Of a stretch of 64,000 nt of DNA, positions 53,164-62,214 are shown piece after piece. Location of the stretch: the NCBI RefSeq assembly GCF_020177265.1, contig NZ_JAIVMC010000005.1:62001-126000 (forward strand). The letters are read 5' to 3'. The position numbers and the translations under genes were made by a program. The DNA comes from Pseudooceanicola marinus. Lineage in GTDB: Bacteria > Pseudomonadota > Alphaproteobacteria > Rhodobacterales > Rhodobacteraceae. Position 1 is the stretch's first letter, and each line of letters starts with the position of its first letter. The notes under the pieces were generated by a model. That model was not told the origin of the DNA, ran no database searches, and was given only the letters and a program-made list of their open reading frames with translations.

Positions 53164-55598
53164 TCCGCGGCCTCCAGGGTGATGTCCGCCAGGGGCTGGT
53201 ACAGATCGGCGCGGTGTTCGGCGTGATCGGCCCAGGGATCCTTGCGATAGACGGATTGCGAGATTTCGAAACGTTCGTTCAGGGCGGCGCGTTCGGCCGG
53301 CTCGGCCAGCACTTCTTTCACCCAGTCCAGGCCCACCTTGGCGACCCATTTGTAGGGCCGATCCAGATAGCGCGCCTGTTCGCGGTAAAGCTGCACAAAG
53401 GCGGTGGTCCACTCGATCGCCTCGGCCTCGGTCGGCACGTCGACCAGGCGTTCGGTCTCCTTCACCTCCATCCCCGCGGCGCCCGCCACCGACACCTGAT
53501 AGCCGCTGTCGACGCAGATGATGCCCACGTCCTTGCAGGTCGCCTCGGCGCAGTTCCGGGGGCAGCCCGACACGCCCAGCTTGACCTTGTGCGGGGTCCA
53601 CGACCCCCACAGCTTCTTCTCCAGCTTGATGCCAAGGCCCGTGCTGTCTTGGGTGCCAAAGCGGCAATGGTCGGTGCCGACGCAGGTCTTCACCGTGCGC
53701 AGCCCCTTGGAATAGGCGTGGCCAGAGACCATGCCGGCCTGGTTCAGATCGTACCAGATCGCGGGCAGATCCTCCTTCCGCACACCCAGAAGGTCGATAC
53801 GTTGGCCGCCGGTCACCTTTACCGTGGGCACCTTGTACTTGTCGGCGGCATCCGCAATGGCGCGCAACTCATCCGGGGTGGTGATCCCGCCCCACATGCG
53901 CGGCATCACCGAATAGGTCCCGTCCTTCTGGATGTTGGCGTGGTTCCGTTCGTTGACGAAACGCGACTGAAGATCATCGTGGTAGTCCAGCGGCCAGTCG
54001 GCCAGCAGGTAATAGTTCACCGCCGGGCGGCAGACGTGGCAACCGTTCGGCGTGGACCAGCCCAACTCCTGCCAGACCGCCGGTTGGCTTTTCAGCTCCT
54101 GCGACTTGATAAGCCGCCGCACGTCCTCGTGGGACAGATCGGTGCAACCGCAGATGCCCTGCGCCCCGGGCAGGACGAAATCATCGCCCAGGGTCACCGC
54201 CATCACCTGTTCCACCAGCCCGGTGCAGGTGCCGCAGGAGTTGGAGGCCTTGGTGATCGCCTTCACATCGCCCAGCGTATGGGCGCCGTCCTGCACCGCC
54301 TTGACGATGGTGCCCTTGCAAATGCCGTTGCAGCCGCAAATCTCGGCGTCATCCGCCAAGGCTGCAACGGCTGCCAAAGGGTCCGCGGCGGCCCCCCCCT
54401 GGAAGGCCGGGCCGAAGATCAGGGTGTCGCGCATCTCCTCAATGCATTCACCCTCCTTCATCAGGCCGAAGAACCAGTTACCATCGGCCGTGTCGCCGTA
54501 CATCACCGCGCCGATCAGTCGGTTGTCCTGCAGGACCAGCCGCTTGTAGACGCCGCGCGCCGGGTCGCGGAAGACGATGTCCTCGCGGTCCTCTCCTTCC
54601 GCGAAATCGCCCGCACTGAACAGGTCGCACCCAGTCACCTTCAGCTTGGTCGAGACGTTGCGCGGCACGAAGGCCGCCTCTTCGCCCGACAGCGTCGCCG
54701 CCGCCACCTTGGCCTGATCATAGAGCGGCGCGACAAGGCCGAAGAGGGCGCCACCATGTTCCACGCATTCGCCCAGCGCCAGGATGTCGGCGTCGGAGGT
54801 GATCATCTGGTCGTCCACATGCACGCCCCGGCCCACCGCCAGCCCGGCCTGCTGCGCCAGCGCCACGTTGGGACGGATGCCCACGGCCATGACCAGCAAA
54901 TCGCAGGGCAGAACGGTGCCATTGTCCAGCGCCAGCCCGGTGACATGGCCGTTTTCGCCCAGGATCTCCTTGGAGTTGGTCGCGCAGAGCACCTTGATGC
55001 CGCGCCCCACCAGTTCCTTGCGCAGCAGATAGCCCGCGGCTTCGTCCAGCTGGCGTTCCATCAGGTGGCCCATCAGATGCACCACGGTCACGTCCACGCC
55101 CCGCGCATGAAGCCCGGCGGCGGCCTCCAGCCCCAGCAGGCCGCCACCGATCACCACCGCACGGGCGCCCTTTTGCTCTCCGAGCGCAATCATGCGGTTG
55201 GTGTCTTCCAGATCGCGGTAGGCGATCACCCCTTCCAGGTCGTGACCCGGCAGCGGGATGATGAAGGGGTTCGACCCGGTGGCGATGACCAGCTTGTCAT
55301 AGGCCAGCACCTCGCCGGTTTCCGACGTCACGGTCTTCGCGGCGCGGTCGATGCCCGCCACCTTTTCGCCGAAGCGGCAGGTGACACCGTGGCCCTCGTA
55401 CCAGGCCGCATCATGGGTCACGATCTCTTCATAGGTCTTTTCGCCGGACAGCACCGGCGACAGCATCAGCCGGTTGTAGTTGCCGCGCGGTTCGGCGTTG
55501 AACAGGGTCACGTCCCAGTCGGTGTGCCGCTCGAAGAGATGTTCCAGCATCCGGCCCGAGGCCATGCCGGCACCGATCACAATCAGTTTCTGTGCCAT
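53160..55598 (-). CDS. nirB: Assimilatory nitrite reductase large subunit (NirB)
   Basis: 812-residue NAD(P)H-dependent siroheme enzyme reducing nitrite to ammonium. In order: FAD/NAD oxidoreductase domain (GAGMASGRMLEHL, residues about 1-310), BFD-like 2Fe-2S domain (CGCNGICKG and NSCGTCTG, about 420-470), and siroheme/4Fe-4S domain with CVGTDHCRFGTQDS and GVSGCPRNCAEATC. GGAGGAACGAC precedes the start. It lies 87 bp after nrtCD in the same direction. Confidence 0.97.
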   Translation of the reverse strand: MAQKLIVIGAGMASGRMLEHLFERHTDWDVTLFNAEPRGNYNRLMLSPVLSGEKTYEEIVTHDAAWYEGHGVTCRFGEKVAGIDRAAKTVTSETGEVLAYDKLVIATGSNPFIIPLPGHDLEGVIAYRDLEDTNRMIALGEQKGARAVVIGGGLLGLEAAAGLHARGVDVTVVHLMGHLMERQLDEAAGYLLRKELVGRGIKVLCATNSKEILGENGHVTGLALDNGTVLPCDLLVMAVGIRPNVALAQQAGLAVGRGVHVDDQMITSDADILALGECVEHGGALFGLVAPLYDQAKVAAATLSGEEAAFVPRNVSTKLKVTGCDLFSAGDFAEGEDREDIVFRDPARGVYKRLVLQDNRLIGAVMYGDTADGNWFFGLMKEGECIEEMRDTLIFGPAFQGGAAADPLAAVAALADDAEICGCNGICKGTIVKAVQDGAHTLGDVKAITKASNSCGTCTGLVEQVMAVTLGDDFVLPGAQGICGCTDLSHEDVRRLIKSQELKSQPAVWQELGWSTPNGCHVCRPAVNYYLLADWPLDYHDDLQSRFVNERNHANIQKDGTYSVMPRMWGGITTPDELRAIADAADKYKVPTVKVTGGQRIDLLGVRKEDLPAIWYDLNQAGMVSGHAYSKGLRTVKTCVGTDHCRFGTQDSTGLGIKLEKKLWGSWTPHKVKLGVSGCPRNCAEATCKDVGIICVDSGYQVSVAGAAGMEVKETERLVDVPTEAEAIEWTTAFVQLYREQARYLDRPYKWVAKVGLDWVKEVLAEPAERAALNERFEISQSVYRKDPWADHAEHRADLYQPLADITLEAAE

Positions 55599-55685
55599 GT
55601 CGTTCCTCCGTCAGAAGGGTGTTGCGGGTCGCGTGGTGCCCGCCCGGGCGCCGCGTTGCGAAGCAGTTCGAAAGAGGGGCGCCGC

Positions 55686-57380
55686 CTATTCGGCCGCGAT
55701 CCGGGCCGTTTGCGCGGCCTTGGGTTTCGGCGTGGCGCCGTGTTCGTATTCTTCGAGGAAGTCGAGCACGTCCTGCCGGTAGCGGTAGTAATCGGGGTGT
55801 TCGAGCAGCGCCTTGCGGGTGCGCGGGCGCGGCAGATCGACCTTGGTCACCTTGCCGATGGTGGCGCGGGGGCCGTTGGTCATCATCACCACGCGGTCGG
55901 CCAGCAGGATCGCCTCGTCCACATCATGAGTGACGCAGATCGCGGTGACCTTGGTGCGCGACCACACTTCCATCAGAACTTCCTGAAGTTCCCAGCGTGT
56001 CAGGCTGTCCAGCATCCCGAAGGGTTCATCCAGCAGCAGCAGCTTGGGCGACAGGGCGAAGGCGCGGGCGATGCCAACGCGCTGTTTCATGCCGTTCGAC
56101 ATGGAATGCGCCGGGCGGTCCATCGCATCCGCGAGGCCCACGCGTTCGAGGTAGTATTCGATCACGTCCTGTTTCTCGGCCTGGGAGGCGCGGGGATAGA
56201 CCTTGTCGACGCCGATCGCCACGTTCTCCTTGGCCGAGAGCCAGGGGAAGAGATTGGGCGACTGGAAGACCACGGCGCGTTCAGGGTCGGCGCCCTGCAC
56301 GTCGAAGCCATCCAGCTTGATGACCCCTTTCGAGATCGCGTTAAGCCCCGCCGTCATGGTCAGCACGGTGGACTTGCCGCAGCCCGAGTGGCCGATCAGC
56401 GAAATGAACTCGCCCCGGTCCATCTTCAGGTTGAAATCCTCGACCACGGTCAGCGGGCCCTTGGGGGTGGGATAGACCTTGTGCAGCCCCTCGAAGCTGA
56501 GGAAGCGATTGTCGATCAGCCCCTTCTGGGCGTCGCTGACGGCCTTGGGCACATTATGGATCGCCTCGACGTTGGGCAGCGTGCGGGTGCCCTCGGCCTT
56601 GGCCTCGATACCGAGATCCATCAGGTAGGTGGTGACCCGGGCGCGCAGCGCCTTGAAAGTCTCGTCGCTGTTCATCGCGCCGCGGTCGCGCGGGCGGGGC
56701 ATGTCGACGCGGAATTCCTCGCCCAGGGTGCCCTCGGGCGTCAGGGCGATGATGCGGTCGGCCAGCAAAATGGCCTCGTCCACGTCATTGGTGATCAGCA
56801 CGCAGGTCTGTTTCTCCTCGTTCCAGATCGCCTCGATCTCGTCGCCCAGGTTGGCGCGGGTCAGGGCGTCCAGTGCCGACAGCGGCTCGTCCAGCAGCAG
56901 CACCTCGGGGTTCATCGCCAGGGCGCGGGCCACGTTGACCCGCTGGCGCATGCCCCCCGACAGTTCCGCCGGACGGCGGGTGGTGGCGTGGCTGAGGCCG
57001 ACCATCTGGATATACTTGGCCGCCTTCGCTTCTTTCTCTTTCTTCGACAGACCCGGGAAGATCGTGTCGACCGCCAGCATCACGTTCCCCTGCACCGTCA
57101 GCCAGGGCATCAGCGAGTAGTTCTGGAAGATCACCCCGCGTTCCGGCCCCGGCCCGGTGACCGGCTGGCCCTTGAAGGTGACCGCGCCCCGGCTGGGCAT
57201 TTCCAGCCCCGCCATCAGGTTGATCAGGGTGGTCTTGCCGGTGCCCGAGAACCCCAGCAGGACCAGGAACTCGCCCTCTTCGACGCTCAGGTCGATGTCC
57301 TTCAGGACATGGGTCGCGCGGGTTCCCTCGCCGTAGCTTTTGGAAACGTTGGTAAAGTTGATCACGCCCATATCGCTCAC
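55686..57380 (-). CDS. Nitrate ABC transporter ATP-binding protein, two fused ATPase domains (NrtC/NrtD-like)
   Basis: 564-residue protein with two complete ATPases. Domain 1 (about 5-235) has Walker A GFSGTGKTT, signature LSGGMRQR and Walker B LLLDEP. Domain 2 (about 290-540) has GHSGCGKST, the signature MSNGMKQR and LLLDEP. Cyanobacterial transporters use separate NrtC and NrtD, where NrtC carries an NrtA-like regulatory domain. That domain is absent here. The GTG start overlaps the nrtB stop; ATG 57371 is the alternative. Confidence 0.93.
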   Translation of the reverse strand: MSDMGVINFTNVSKSYGEGTRATHVLKDIDLSVEEGEFLVLLGFSGTGKTTLINLMAGLEMPSRGAVTFKGQPVTGPGPERGVIFQNYSLMPWLTVQGNVMLAVDTIFPGLSKKEKEAKAAKYIQMVGLSHATTRRPAELSGGMRQRVNVARALAMNPEVLLLDEPLSALDALTRANLGDEIEAIWNEEKQTCVLITNDVDEAILLADRIIALTPEGTLGEEFRVDMPRPRDRGAMNSDETFKALRARVTTYLMDLGIEAKAEGTRTLPNVEAIHNVPKAVSDAQKGLIDNRFLSFEGLHKVYPTPKGPLTVVEDFNLKMDRGEFISLIGHSGCGKSTVLTMTAGLNAISKGVIKLDGFDVQGADPERAVVFQSPNLFPWLSAKENVAIGVDKVYPRASQAEKQDVIEYYLERVGLADAMDRPAHSMSNGMKQRVGIARAFALSPKLLLLDEPFGMLDSLTRWELQEVLMEVWSRTKVTAICVTHDVDEAILLADRVVMMTNGPRATIGKVTKVDLPRPRTRKALLEHPDYYRYRQDVLDFLEEYEHGATPKPKAAQTARIAAE

Positions 57381-58459
57381 CGCTGGTTCGAGAAGGTGAA
57401 GAGGGATTGCAGCGCGTACATCACCCGATCCAGCAGGAAGCCGATGATGCCGATGGTGAAGACGGCGACCATGATCCGCGACAGCGAGGAGGAGCTGCCG
57501 TTCTGGAATTCATCCCAGACGAATTTGCCCAGGCCGGGGTTCTGCGCCAGCATTTCGGCGGCGATCAGCACCATCCAGCCCACGCCCAGCGACAGGCGCA
57601 GCCCGGTGAAGATCAGCGGCAGGGCCGAAGGCAGGACCAGCTTGGTGATCTTCGACCAGGTGCCCATCTTCAGCACCTTCGAGACGCTGATCAGATCCTT
57701 GTCGATCGAGGCCACGCCAAGGGCGGTGTTGATCAGCGTGGGCCAGAGCGAGCACAGCGTCACGGTGATGGCCGAAACCAGGAAGGACTTGGCGAAGAGG
57801 CCATCATTTGTGGTGTAGACCGCCGAGACGACCATGGTGACGATGGGCAGCCAGGCCAGCGGCGAGACGGGTTTGAAGATCTGGATGATCGGATTCAGCG
57901 CCGCATTGGCGGTCAGCGACAGCCCCGCCAGGATGCCCAGCGGAATGGCCACGGCGCTGGCGATCAGGAAGCCGAAGAACACCGTCTTGATCGAGGTCCA
58001 GATCTGCGCGTAGTAGCTCGGCGCGCCGGTATAGGGGATGTCCTTCACCCGTTCGGGCTGGCCGTTCTCGATGAAACGCTGGTTGCGGGCATCGACCCGG
58101 GCCTCGAACTCGGCCTTGTCGGCGGCGGTCTGCACCGCGGCCTCATGCAGGCCCACGGCCTCGGTCCAGACCTGCGCCGGCCCCGGCACGGCGCCCAGCG
58201 AGGTCTGCACCTTCGGCGCCAGCGTGCCCCAGAGCATCAGGAAGATGGCGATGGCCAGAAGCGGCACACCCAAGAGGCGCCAGACCTCTTTCGCCTGGAC
58301 CTTGGGGTTGTCGCCGGCGGCGGCCTTCAGCATCGGGGTGATCCACGCCAGCCCCAGAACCTGGAACCACTTGTCGGCGGAATTGATGCGGGTGAACAGC
58401 TTCGCACGGCGGGCCTCACGGGCCTCTGCGCGCGCAAATTCGGGATCGACAGTGGTCAT
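57377..58459 (-). CDS. nrtB: Nitrate ABC transporter permease (NrtB-like)
   Basis: 360-residue permease, longer than the typical NrtB (about 275). A hydrophobic segment at about 70-90 precedes a charged stretch, then the BPD_transp_1 domain (about 140-355) with the EAA-type loop ISVSKVLKMGTWSKITKLVLPSALPLIFTGLRLSLG. It forms the membrane channel. Overlaps nrtCD by 4 bp. Confidence 0.94.
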   Translation of the reverse strand: MTTVDPEFARAEAREARRAKLFTRINSADKWFQVLGLAWITPMLKAAAGDNPKVQAKEVWRLLGVPLLAIAIFLMLWGTLAPKVQTSLGAVPGPAQVWTEAVGLHEAAVQTAADKAEFEARVDARNQRFIENGQPERVKDIPYTGAPSYYAQIWTSIKTVFFGFLIASAVAIPLGILAGLSLTANAALNPIIQIFKPVSPLAWLPIVTMVVSAVYTTNDGLFAKSFLVSAITVTLCSLWPTLINTALGVASIDKDLISVSKVLKMGTWSKITKLVLPSALPLIFTGLRLSLGVGWMVLIAAEMLAQNPGLGKFVWDEFQNGSSSSLSRIMVAVFTIGIIGFLLDRVMYALQSLFTFSNQR

Positions 58460-58508
58460 CGGTCTTCTCCTGGATCCGGCGGGATGGCCCGCGTTCGGTT
58501 TGGGGTCC

Positions 58509-58532
58509 GGTTGGCGGGGCGGTCCGCCAACC
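58509..58532 (-). other. Stem-loop between nrtA and nrtB
   Basis: Perfect 9-bp stem (GGTTGGCGG with CCGCCAACC) and 6-base loop in the 143-bp nrtA-nrtB gap. No U-tract. Together with the hairpin just after the nrtA stop it may stabilise nrtA mRNA and reduce read-through, giving more binding protein than channel. Confidence 0.55.
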
Positions 58533-58585
58533 TCAGGGTGTCATGGGTGGGTCTGGTCTGCGGCGGCCGGGGGTGCGCCTGCTCT

Positions 58586-58602
58586 GCGCCCCCCCGGGGC
58601 GC
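58586..58602 (-). other. Hairpin directly after the nrtA stop
   Basis: 7-bp stem GCGCCCC / GGGGCGC with a 3-base loop, touching the nrtA stop codon. First of two hairpins in the gap. Confidence 0.5.
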
Positions 58603-59976
58603 TCAGCCCTGAACCTCGTTGCCGACGACCTTCTGTTCGCCCTTCAGGCCGATCGGCAGGCTGTCGAGGTAGGCGTTCGGGGTGCGGCCGTCGTAGGGGA
58701 TACCGTCGATGATATCGGCGGCGGGCGTCGGATCCTTGTAGCCGTCGCTGTCCCAGGGGAAGTCGGCCTCGTTGGCCAGGCCCTCGTCCACCAGCATCCG
58801 CGCGGCTTCGAGGTAGATCTCGGGCTTGTAGACCGATTTCGCGACCTCATCGTACCAGCTGTCCGACTTCGCCTCGGGGATCTGCCCCCAGCGACGCATC
58901 TGGGTCAGGTACCAGACGGCATCCGAGTAGAAGGGATAGGTGGCGTTGTAGCGGAAGAAGACGTTGAAATCGGGCACCTCGCGGGTGTCGCCCTTCTCAT
59001 ACTCGAAGGTGCCGGTCATCGAGTTGGCGATCACCTCGTAGTCCGCACCGACGTACTCGGGGCGCGACAGGATCTCGACCGCCTCGGGACGGTTGGCGTT
59101 GTCGTTCTCGTCCAGCCACATGGCGGCGCGGATCAGCGCCTTGGTGATGGCCAGCGTGGTGTTGGGGTTGGCCTCCTGGAACTCTGCCGACAGGCCGAAG
59201 ACCTTCTCTGGGTTGTTCTTCCACAGCTCGTAGTCGGTGATCACCGGCACGCCGATGCCCTTGAAGACGGCCTGCTGGTTCCACGGTTCCCCCACGCAGT
59301 AGCCGCTGATCGTGCCGGCCTCCAGGGTGGCGGGCATCTGCGGCGGCGGGGTGACCGACAGGAAGGCCTCGGCCCCGATCTGGCCGGTGACGTTCTCGGG
59401 GGAATAATAGCCCGGTTCGATCCCACCGGCGGCCAGCCAGTAGCGCAGCTCGTAATTGTGGGTCGAGACGGGGAAGACCATGCCCATGTTGAAGGGCTTT
59501 CCTTCCGCGTTGAAGCTTTCGATCACCGGCTTGAGGTGTTCGGCGCCGATGGGGTGGGCCACCAGGCCCGCGTCATTGGTGGGCAGGTTGGGCTTCATCA
59601 TCTCCCAGACCTCGTTCGACACGGTGATGCCGTTGCCGTTCAGGTCCATCGAGAAGGGGGTGATGATATGCGCCTCGGTGCCATAGCCGATGGTGGCCGC
59701 CAGCGGCTGACCGGCCAGCATGTGCGCGCCGTCCAGGGTGCCCGAGATCACGCCGTCCAGCAGCACCTTCCAGTTGGCCTGCGCCTCCAGCGTGACGAAC
59801 AGGCCCTCGTCGTCGAAGAAGCCCTGTTCATAGGCCACGGCCAGCGGCGCCATGTCGGTCAGCTTGATGAACCCGAAGGTCAGCACGTCCTTTTCCAGGT
59901 CCAGCATCTCGGCGTTTGCCGGTGCGACCAGGGCGGTGGAGGCCGCCAGCGAAAGAAGCAGTTTCTTCATCTTCAT
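58603..59976 (-). CDS. nrtA: Nitrate ABC transporter substrate-binding protein (NrtA)
   Basis: 457-residue nitrate/nitrite receptor. A short N-terminal signal sequence ([22 protein letters not shown]) leads into the CmpA/NrtA-type domain ([35 protein letters not shown]). NrtA is usually about 440 residues and a lipoprotein; here no lipobox cysteine is seen, so it is probably soluble in the periplasm. It is the first gene after a long structured leader. Confidence 0.94.
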   Translation of the reverse strand: MKMKKLLLSLAASTALVAPANAEMLDLEKDVLTFGFIKLTDMAPLAVAYEQGFFDDEGLFVTLEAQANWKVLLDGVISGTLDGAHMLAGQPLAATIGYGTEAHIITPFSMDLNGNGITVSNEVWEMMKPNLPTNDAGLVAHPIGAEHLKPVIESFNAEGKPFNMGMVFPVSTHNYELRYWLAAGGIEPGYYSPENVTGQIGAEAFLSVTPPPQMPATLEAGTISGYCVGEPWNQQAVFKGIGVPVITDYELWKNNPEKVFGLSAEFQEANPNTTLAITKALIRAAMWLDENDNANRPEAVEILSRPEYVGADYEVIANSMTGTFEYEKGDTREVPDFNVFFRYNATYPFYSDAVWYLTQMRRWGQIPEAKSDSWYDEVAKSVYKPEIYLEAARMLVDEGLANEADFPWDSDGYKDPTPAADIIDGIPYDGRTPNAYLDSLPIGLKGEQKVVGNEVQG

Positions 59977-60003
59977 ACCCCGTCATCTGTTCTTTTTCAG
60001 GAA

Positions 60004-60030
60004 CCCGGGGATGGTTTTTCCTCACCCGGG
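60004..60030 (-). terminator. Stem in the nrtA leader, candidate attenuator
   Basis: CCCGGG at both ends pairs to form a 6-bp stem, with GG/CC pairing again inside. It ends 28 bp before nrtA. It lacks a U-tract on the transcribed strand, so its role as terminator is uncertain. Confidence 0.4.
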
Positions 60031-60059
60031 CCAAACACGAAAAGCCACTCTGACAATCC

Positions 60060-60077
60060 CGGATGCGGGTGCATCCG
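60060..60077 (-). terminator. 7-bp hairpin between the hexaloop pair and nrtA
   Basis: CGGATGC pairs with GCATCCG around a 4-base loop. A T-rich piece (CTTTTCGTGTTT) follows about 16 bases later on the minus strand. Possible terminator that NasT binding would prevent from forming. Confidence 0.4.
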
Positions 60078-60083
60078 AAGTGT

Positions 60084-60099
60084 CGAGCGGCTCTGCTCA
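60084..60099 (-). ncRNA. Hexaloop hairpin P2 of the ANTAR leader
   Basis: On the minus strand UGAGC pairs with GCUCG (one G-U pair) around loop AGAGCC, with A1 and G4 as in known ANTAR targets. 29 bases downstream of P1. Confidence 0.7.
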
Positions 60100-60128
60100 G
60101 TCAAACCCAGTCGGTGGGAGAAATTCGT

Positions 60129-60152
60129 CAGGTGGGCGCCATTGCCTACCTG
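60129..60152 (-). ncRNA. Hexaloop hairpin P1 of the ANTAR leader
   Basis: On the minus strand CAGGUAGGC pairs with GCCCACCUG (one A-C mismatch) around loop AAUGGC, with A1 and G4. The 9-bp stem is the strongest hairpin of the leader. Confidence 0.72.
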
Positions 60153-60260
60153 TGATCCTTGATGCGGGACTCGGTGCGCAAAAGCAAAGGTTGGATGTGC
60201 GCGGACGCCCCATTTTTCGCGATTAGACAGGTTCTGCCGCAAAAAGCGCCGTTTCAGGGG

Positions 60261-61445
60261 CTATTCCTGCGACGACGGCTCAAAAACGCGGCTGTCGAAG
60301 AAGGAATCGGGGATCAGCGACAGGTGACCCGCCGCCGAGGCGATGGAGGTTTCGCCGGTCACCGCTCCCTCGATCTTCGATGAGGCACCGGGCAGATCGG
60401 CCTCGGTCCCCGACAGGGCGGCGCGGTGCAGGTCGCTGCGGAAGGCCTGCGCGCCCGCGCGGGCCGCCGCGTCGCGGTCCAGCCCGGTGCGCGCGGCCAG
60501 CTGATGCGCGATCCATTCCGCCTGGCTGCGCCAGGGGAAGCTGGCACAGCCCCGGTGGAACCCGACGAAGCCCGGCACGGCGCGCGTATCGCCGCGCCCG
60601 TTGATGACCATGCGCCCCGACAGCGACCGTTCCAGCACCTCGACCGGCAGGTTCAGGTATTCGGGCCGCGAAAGCAGCTCAGCCGCCAGATCCCGCGCGC
60701 CGGGCTCCGCCAGCCAGCGCCCGGCCCGCCAGCAGGCGCGCACCAGGCGGCCGACCAGCGCGCCTTCCCGCTCGGCCCAGTCGGTGCGCATCGCCAGCAC
60801 CTTTTCCGGCGCCATCTGCCAGATCGCCCGGCCCGGCAACAGCAACTCACCAGCGCCGTTTTCCACCGTGATGCTGCCCCAGGGTTCACCGACGCAGAAG
60901 GCGTCCAGCTCGCCCGCGGCCATGGCATCGGCCATCAGCGGCGGCGGCACGGTGTGGATCGACACCCCCTGCGGCGCGGGCAGGCCCAGGGCGGACAGCC
61001 AGTAATAGAGAAGCTCTGCGTGCATCGAGAAGGGGAAGGGCACGCCCAGGCGCAAAGGCCGGTCCTGCGGTTTGGCGCGGATCAGCGCCTCGCCCGCCGC
61101 CCGTGCATCGTCAAAGGCGAAGTCATGGCCCACGGCGCGCAGCCGCTCGGCCAGGGCGTTGCTGACCCCGATCACGTTGCCGTTCACCGACAGGACCGAA
61201 ACCGCCGACAGTGCCGCCCCCGTGCCCCCCAGGCCCAGGGCCGAGGCCACGGGGACGGGCGACAACATATGCGCCGCCTCGACCCGGCCGAAGACCAGCA
61301 TGTCGCGCAAGCTGGACCAGCTGGGCGCGCGCTGCAGGTCCAGGGTGATGCCTTCCTCGGCGGCAAAACCCATCTCCTGCGCCACCACCAGGGGGGCGGC
61401 ATCCACCAGCGGGATGAACCCCACGTTCAGAACCTGCGGCGTCAT
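60261..61445 (-). CDS. nasS: Nitrate sensor NasS (NrtA-like, cytoplasmic)
   Basis: 394-residue protein of the NrtA/CmpA fold (LNVGFIPLVDAAPLVVAQEMGF; FCVGEPWGSITVE). It has no signal peptide, which separates it from the transport receptor NrtA. In Paracoccus and Azotobacter, NasS binds NasT and releases it when nitrate or nitrite binds. It overlaps nasT by ATGA, giving matched expression of the two partners. Confidence 0.93.
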   Translation of the reverse strand: MTPQVLNVGFIPLVDAAPLVVAQEMGFAAEEGITLDLQRAPSWSSLRDMLVFGRVEAAHMLSPVPVASALGLGGTGAALSAVSVLSVNGNVIGVSNALAERLRAVGHDFAFDDARAAGEALIRAKPQDRPLRLGVPFPFSMHAELLYYWLSALGLPAPQGVSIHTVPPPLMADAMAAGELDAFCVGEPWGSITVENGAGELLLPGRAIWQMAPEKVLAMRTDWAEREGALVGRLVRACWRAGRWLAEPGARDLAAELLSRPEYLNLPVEVLERSLSGRMVINGRGDTRAVPGFVGFHRGCASFPWRSQAEWIAHQLAARTGLDRDAAARAGAQAFRSDLHRAALSGTEADLPGASSKIEGAVTGETSIASAAGHLSLIPDSFFDSRVFEPSSQE

Positions 61446-62026
61446 CCCAGCAGCCCCGCCGTGGTGACCAGCGCCTGGGCGACATCCGCCACCCGCTTGC
61501 CCTGGTCCATCGCCGCCTTGCGCAGCAGGGCATAGGCCTCATCCTCGCCCAGGCCCCGCGCCTTCATCAGCAGGCCCTTGGCGCGGTCGATGACCTTGCG
61601 TTCCTCCAGCGCGCGCTTGGTCGTCTCCAGTTCGGTGCGCATCCGCTGGAACATGTGAAACCGCGCCACGGCAGCATCCATCACCGGCTTCACCCGCTCG
61701 GGCTTCAGCCCGGCGACGACATAGGCCGACACGCCCGCCTCGATCGCGGCGCGGGTCAGGCCATCGTCGGACTGGTCCACGAACATCGCCACGGGGCGGT
61801 CCAGCGGGCCGGAGGCAAGCGTCAGCTCCTCCAGCATGTCGCGCGACGGGTTGGCGATATCGACCAGCACCACGTCGGGGTTCAGCGCGGTGACCTTGCG
61901 GGCCAGGCCCGTCACCTCGGATATCACGTGCAGATCGTAATCCCCGGCCTCGGCCAGGCTGTCAACGATCAGCATGGCCCGGTCCCGATCCGGTTCGACG
62001 ACGATGATGGAAAGCTTGTCCGGCAT
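61442..62026 (-). CDS. nasT: ANTAR-domain antiterminator NasT
   Basis: 194-residue RNA-binding response regulator. The N-terminal pseudo-receiver (about 5-120; NPDVVLVDIANPSRD) is followed by the three-helix ANTAR domain (about 130-190; ALEERKVIDRAKGLLMKARGLGEDEAYALLRKAAMD). It binds paired hexaloop hairpins in leader RNA and stops terminator formation. Its expected target lies just downstream, before nrtA. Confidence 0.95.
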   Translation of the reverse strand: MPDKLSIIVVEPDRDRAMLIVDSLAEAGDYDLHVISEVTGLARKVTALNPDVVLVDIANPSRDMLEELTLASGPLDRPVAMFVDQSDDGLTRAAIEAGVSAYVVAGLKPERVKPVMDAAVARFHMFQRMRTELETTKRALEERKVIDRAKGLLMKARGLGEDEAYALLRKAAMDQGKRVADVAQALVTTAGLLG

Positions 62027-62153
62027 ACCCCGACATGGGGCCAGCCGGCGGGTTTTGTAAACTCCCCCGTGATCCTGACATGATCCTGACGGCCCGGCCT
62101 GCTGGCGCTTGGCCCAAAAAACCGGCGGGTCAGGCCGGGTCCCCCAGCAGTTT

Positions 62154-62166
62154 TAATCATTGATTA
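62154..62166. promoter_or_regulatory. Palindrome between nasT and the methyltransferase-like gene
   Basis: TAATCA and TGATTA around one T, in the only AT-rich part of the 188-bp divergent gap, 48 bp before the plus-strand gene. Candidate regulator site. Confidence 0.4.
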
Positions 62167-62214
62167 GGGAAGCTGCGGCGAAATGGCCCCGCTGCCCTGT
62201 GACAGGAGGTTCCC

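Larger units (their letters stand above)
59977..60260 (-). promoter_or_regulatory. Structured nrtA leader with ANTAR-type hairpin pair
   Basis: The 284-bp gap between nasS and nrtA is read as leader RNA on the minus strand. It contains two hairpins with six-base loops that both have A at position 1 and G at position 4 (60129-60152 and 60084-60099). It also has a 7-bp hairpin (60060-60077) and a CCCGGG-paired stem just before nrtA (60004-60030). This matches the target of ANTAR antiterminators; NasT is encoded immediately upstream. I infer nitrate-controlled transcription antitermination of the nrt-nir-nas operon. Confidence 0.75.

Noticed and set aside
55599-55685. Second ANTAR leader before nirB
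   Set aside because: The gap is only 87 bp and I found no pair of hexaloops with A1 and G4.
53214-57818. 1534-codon open frame on the plus strand
   Set aside because: It runs antisense through nirB, nrtCD and part of nrtB, all with clear protein motifs. Its composition (His, Gly, Arg, Val rich) is the usual shadow in high-GC coding DNA.
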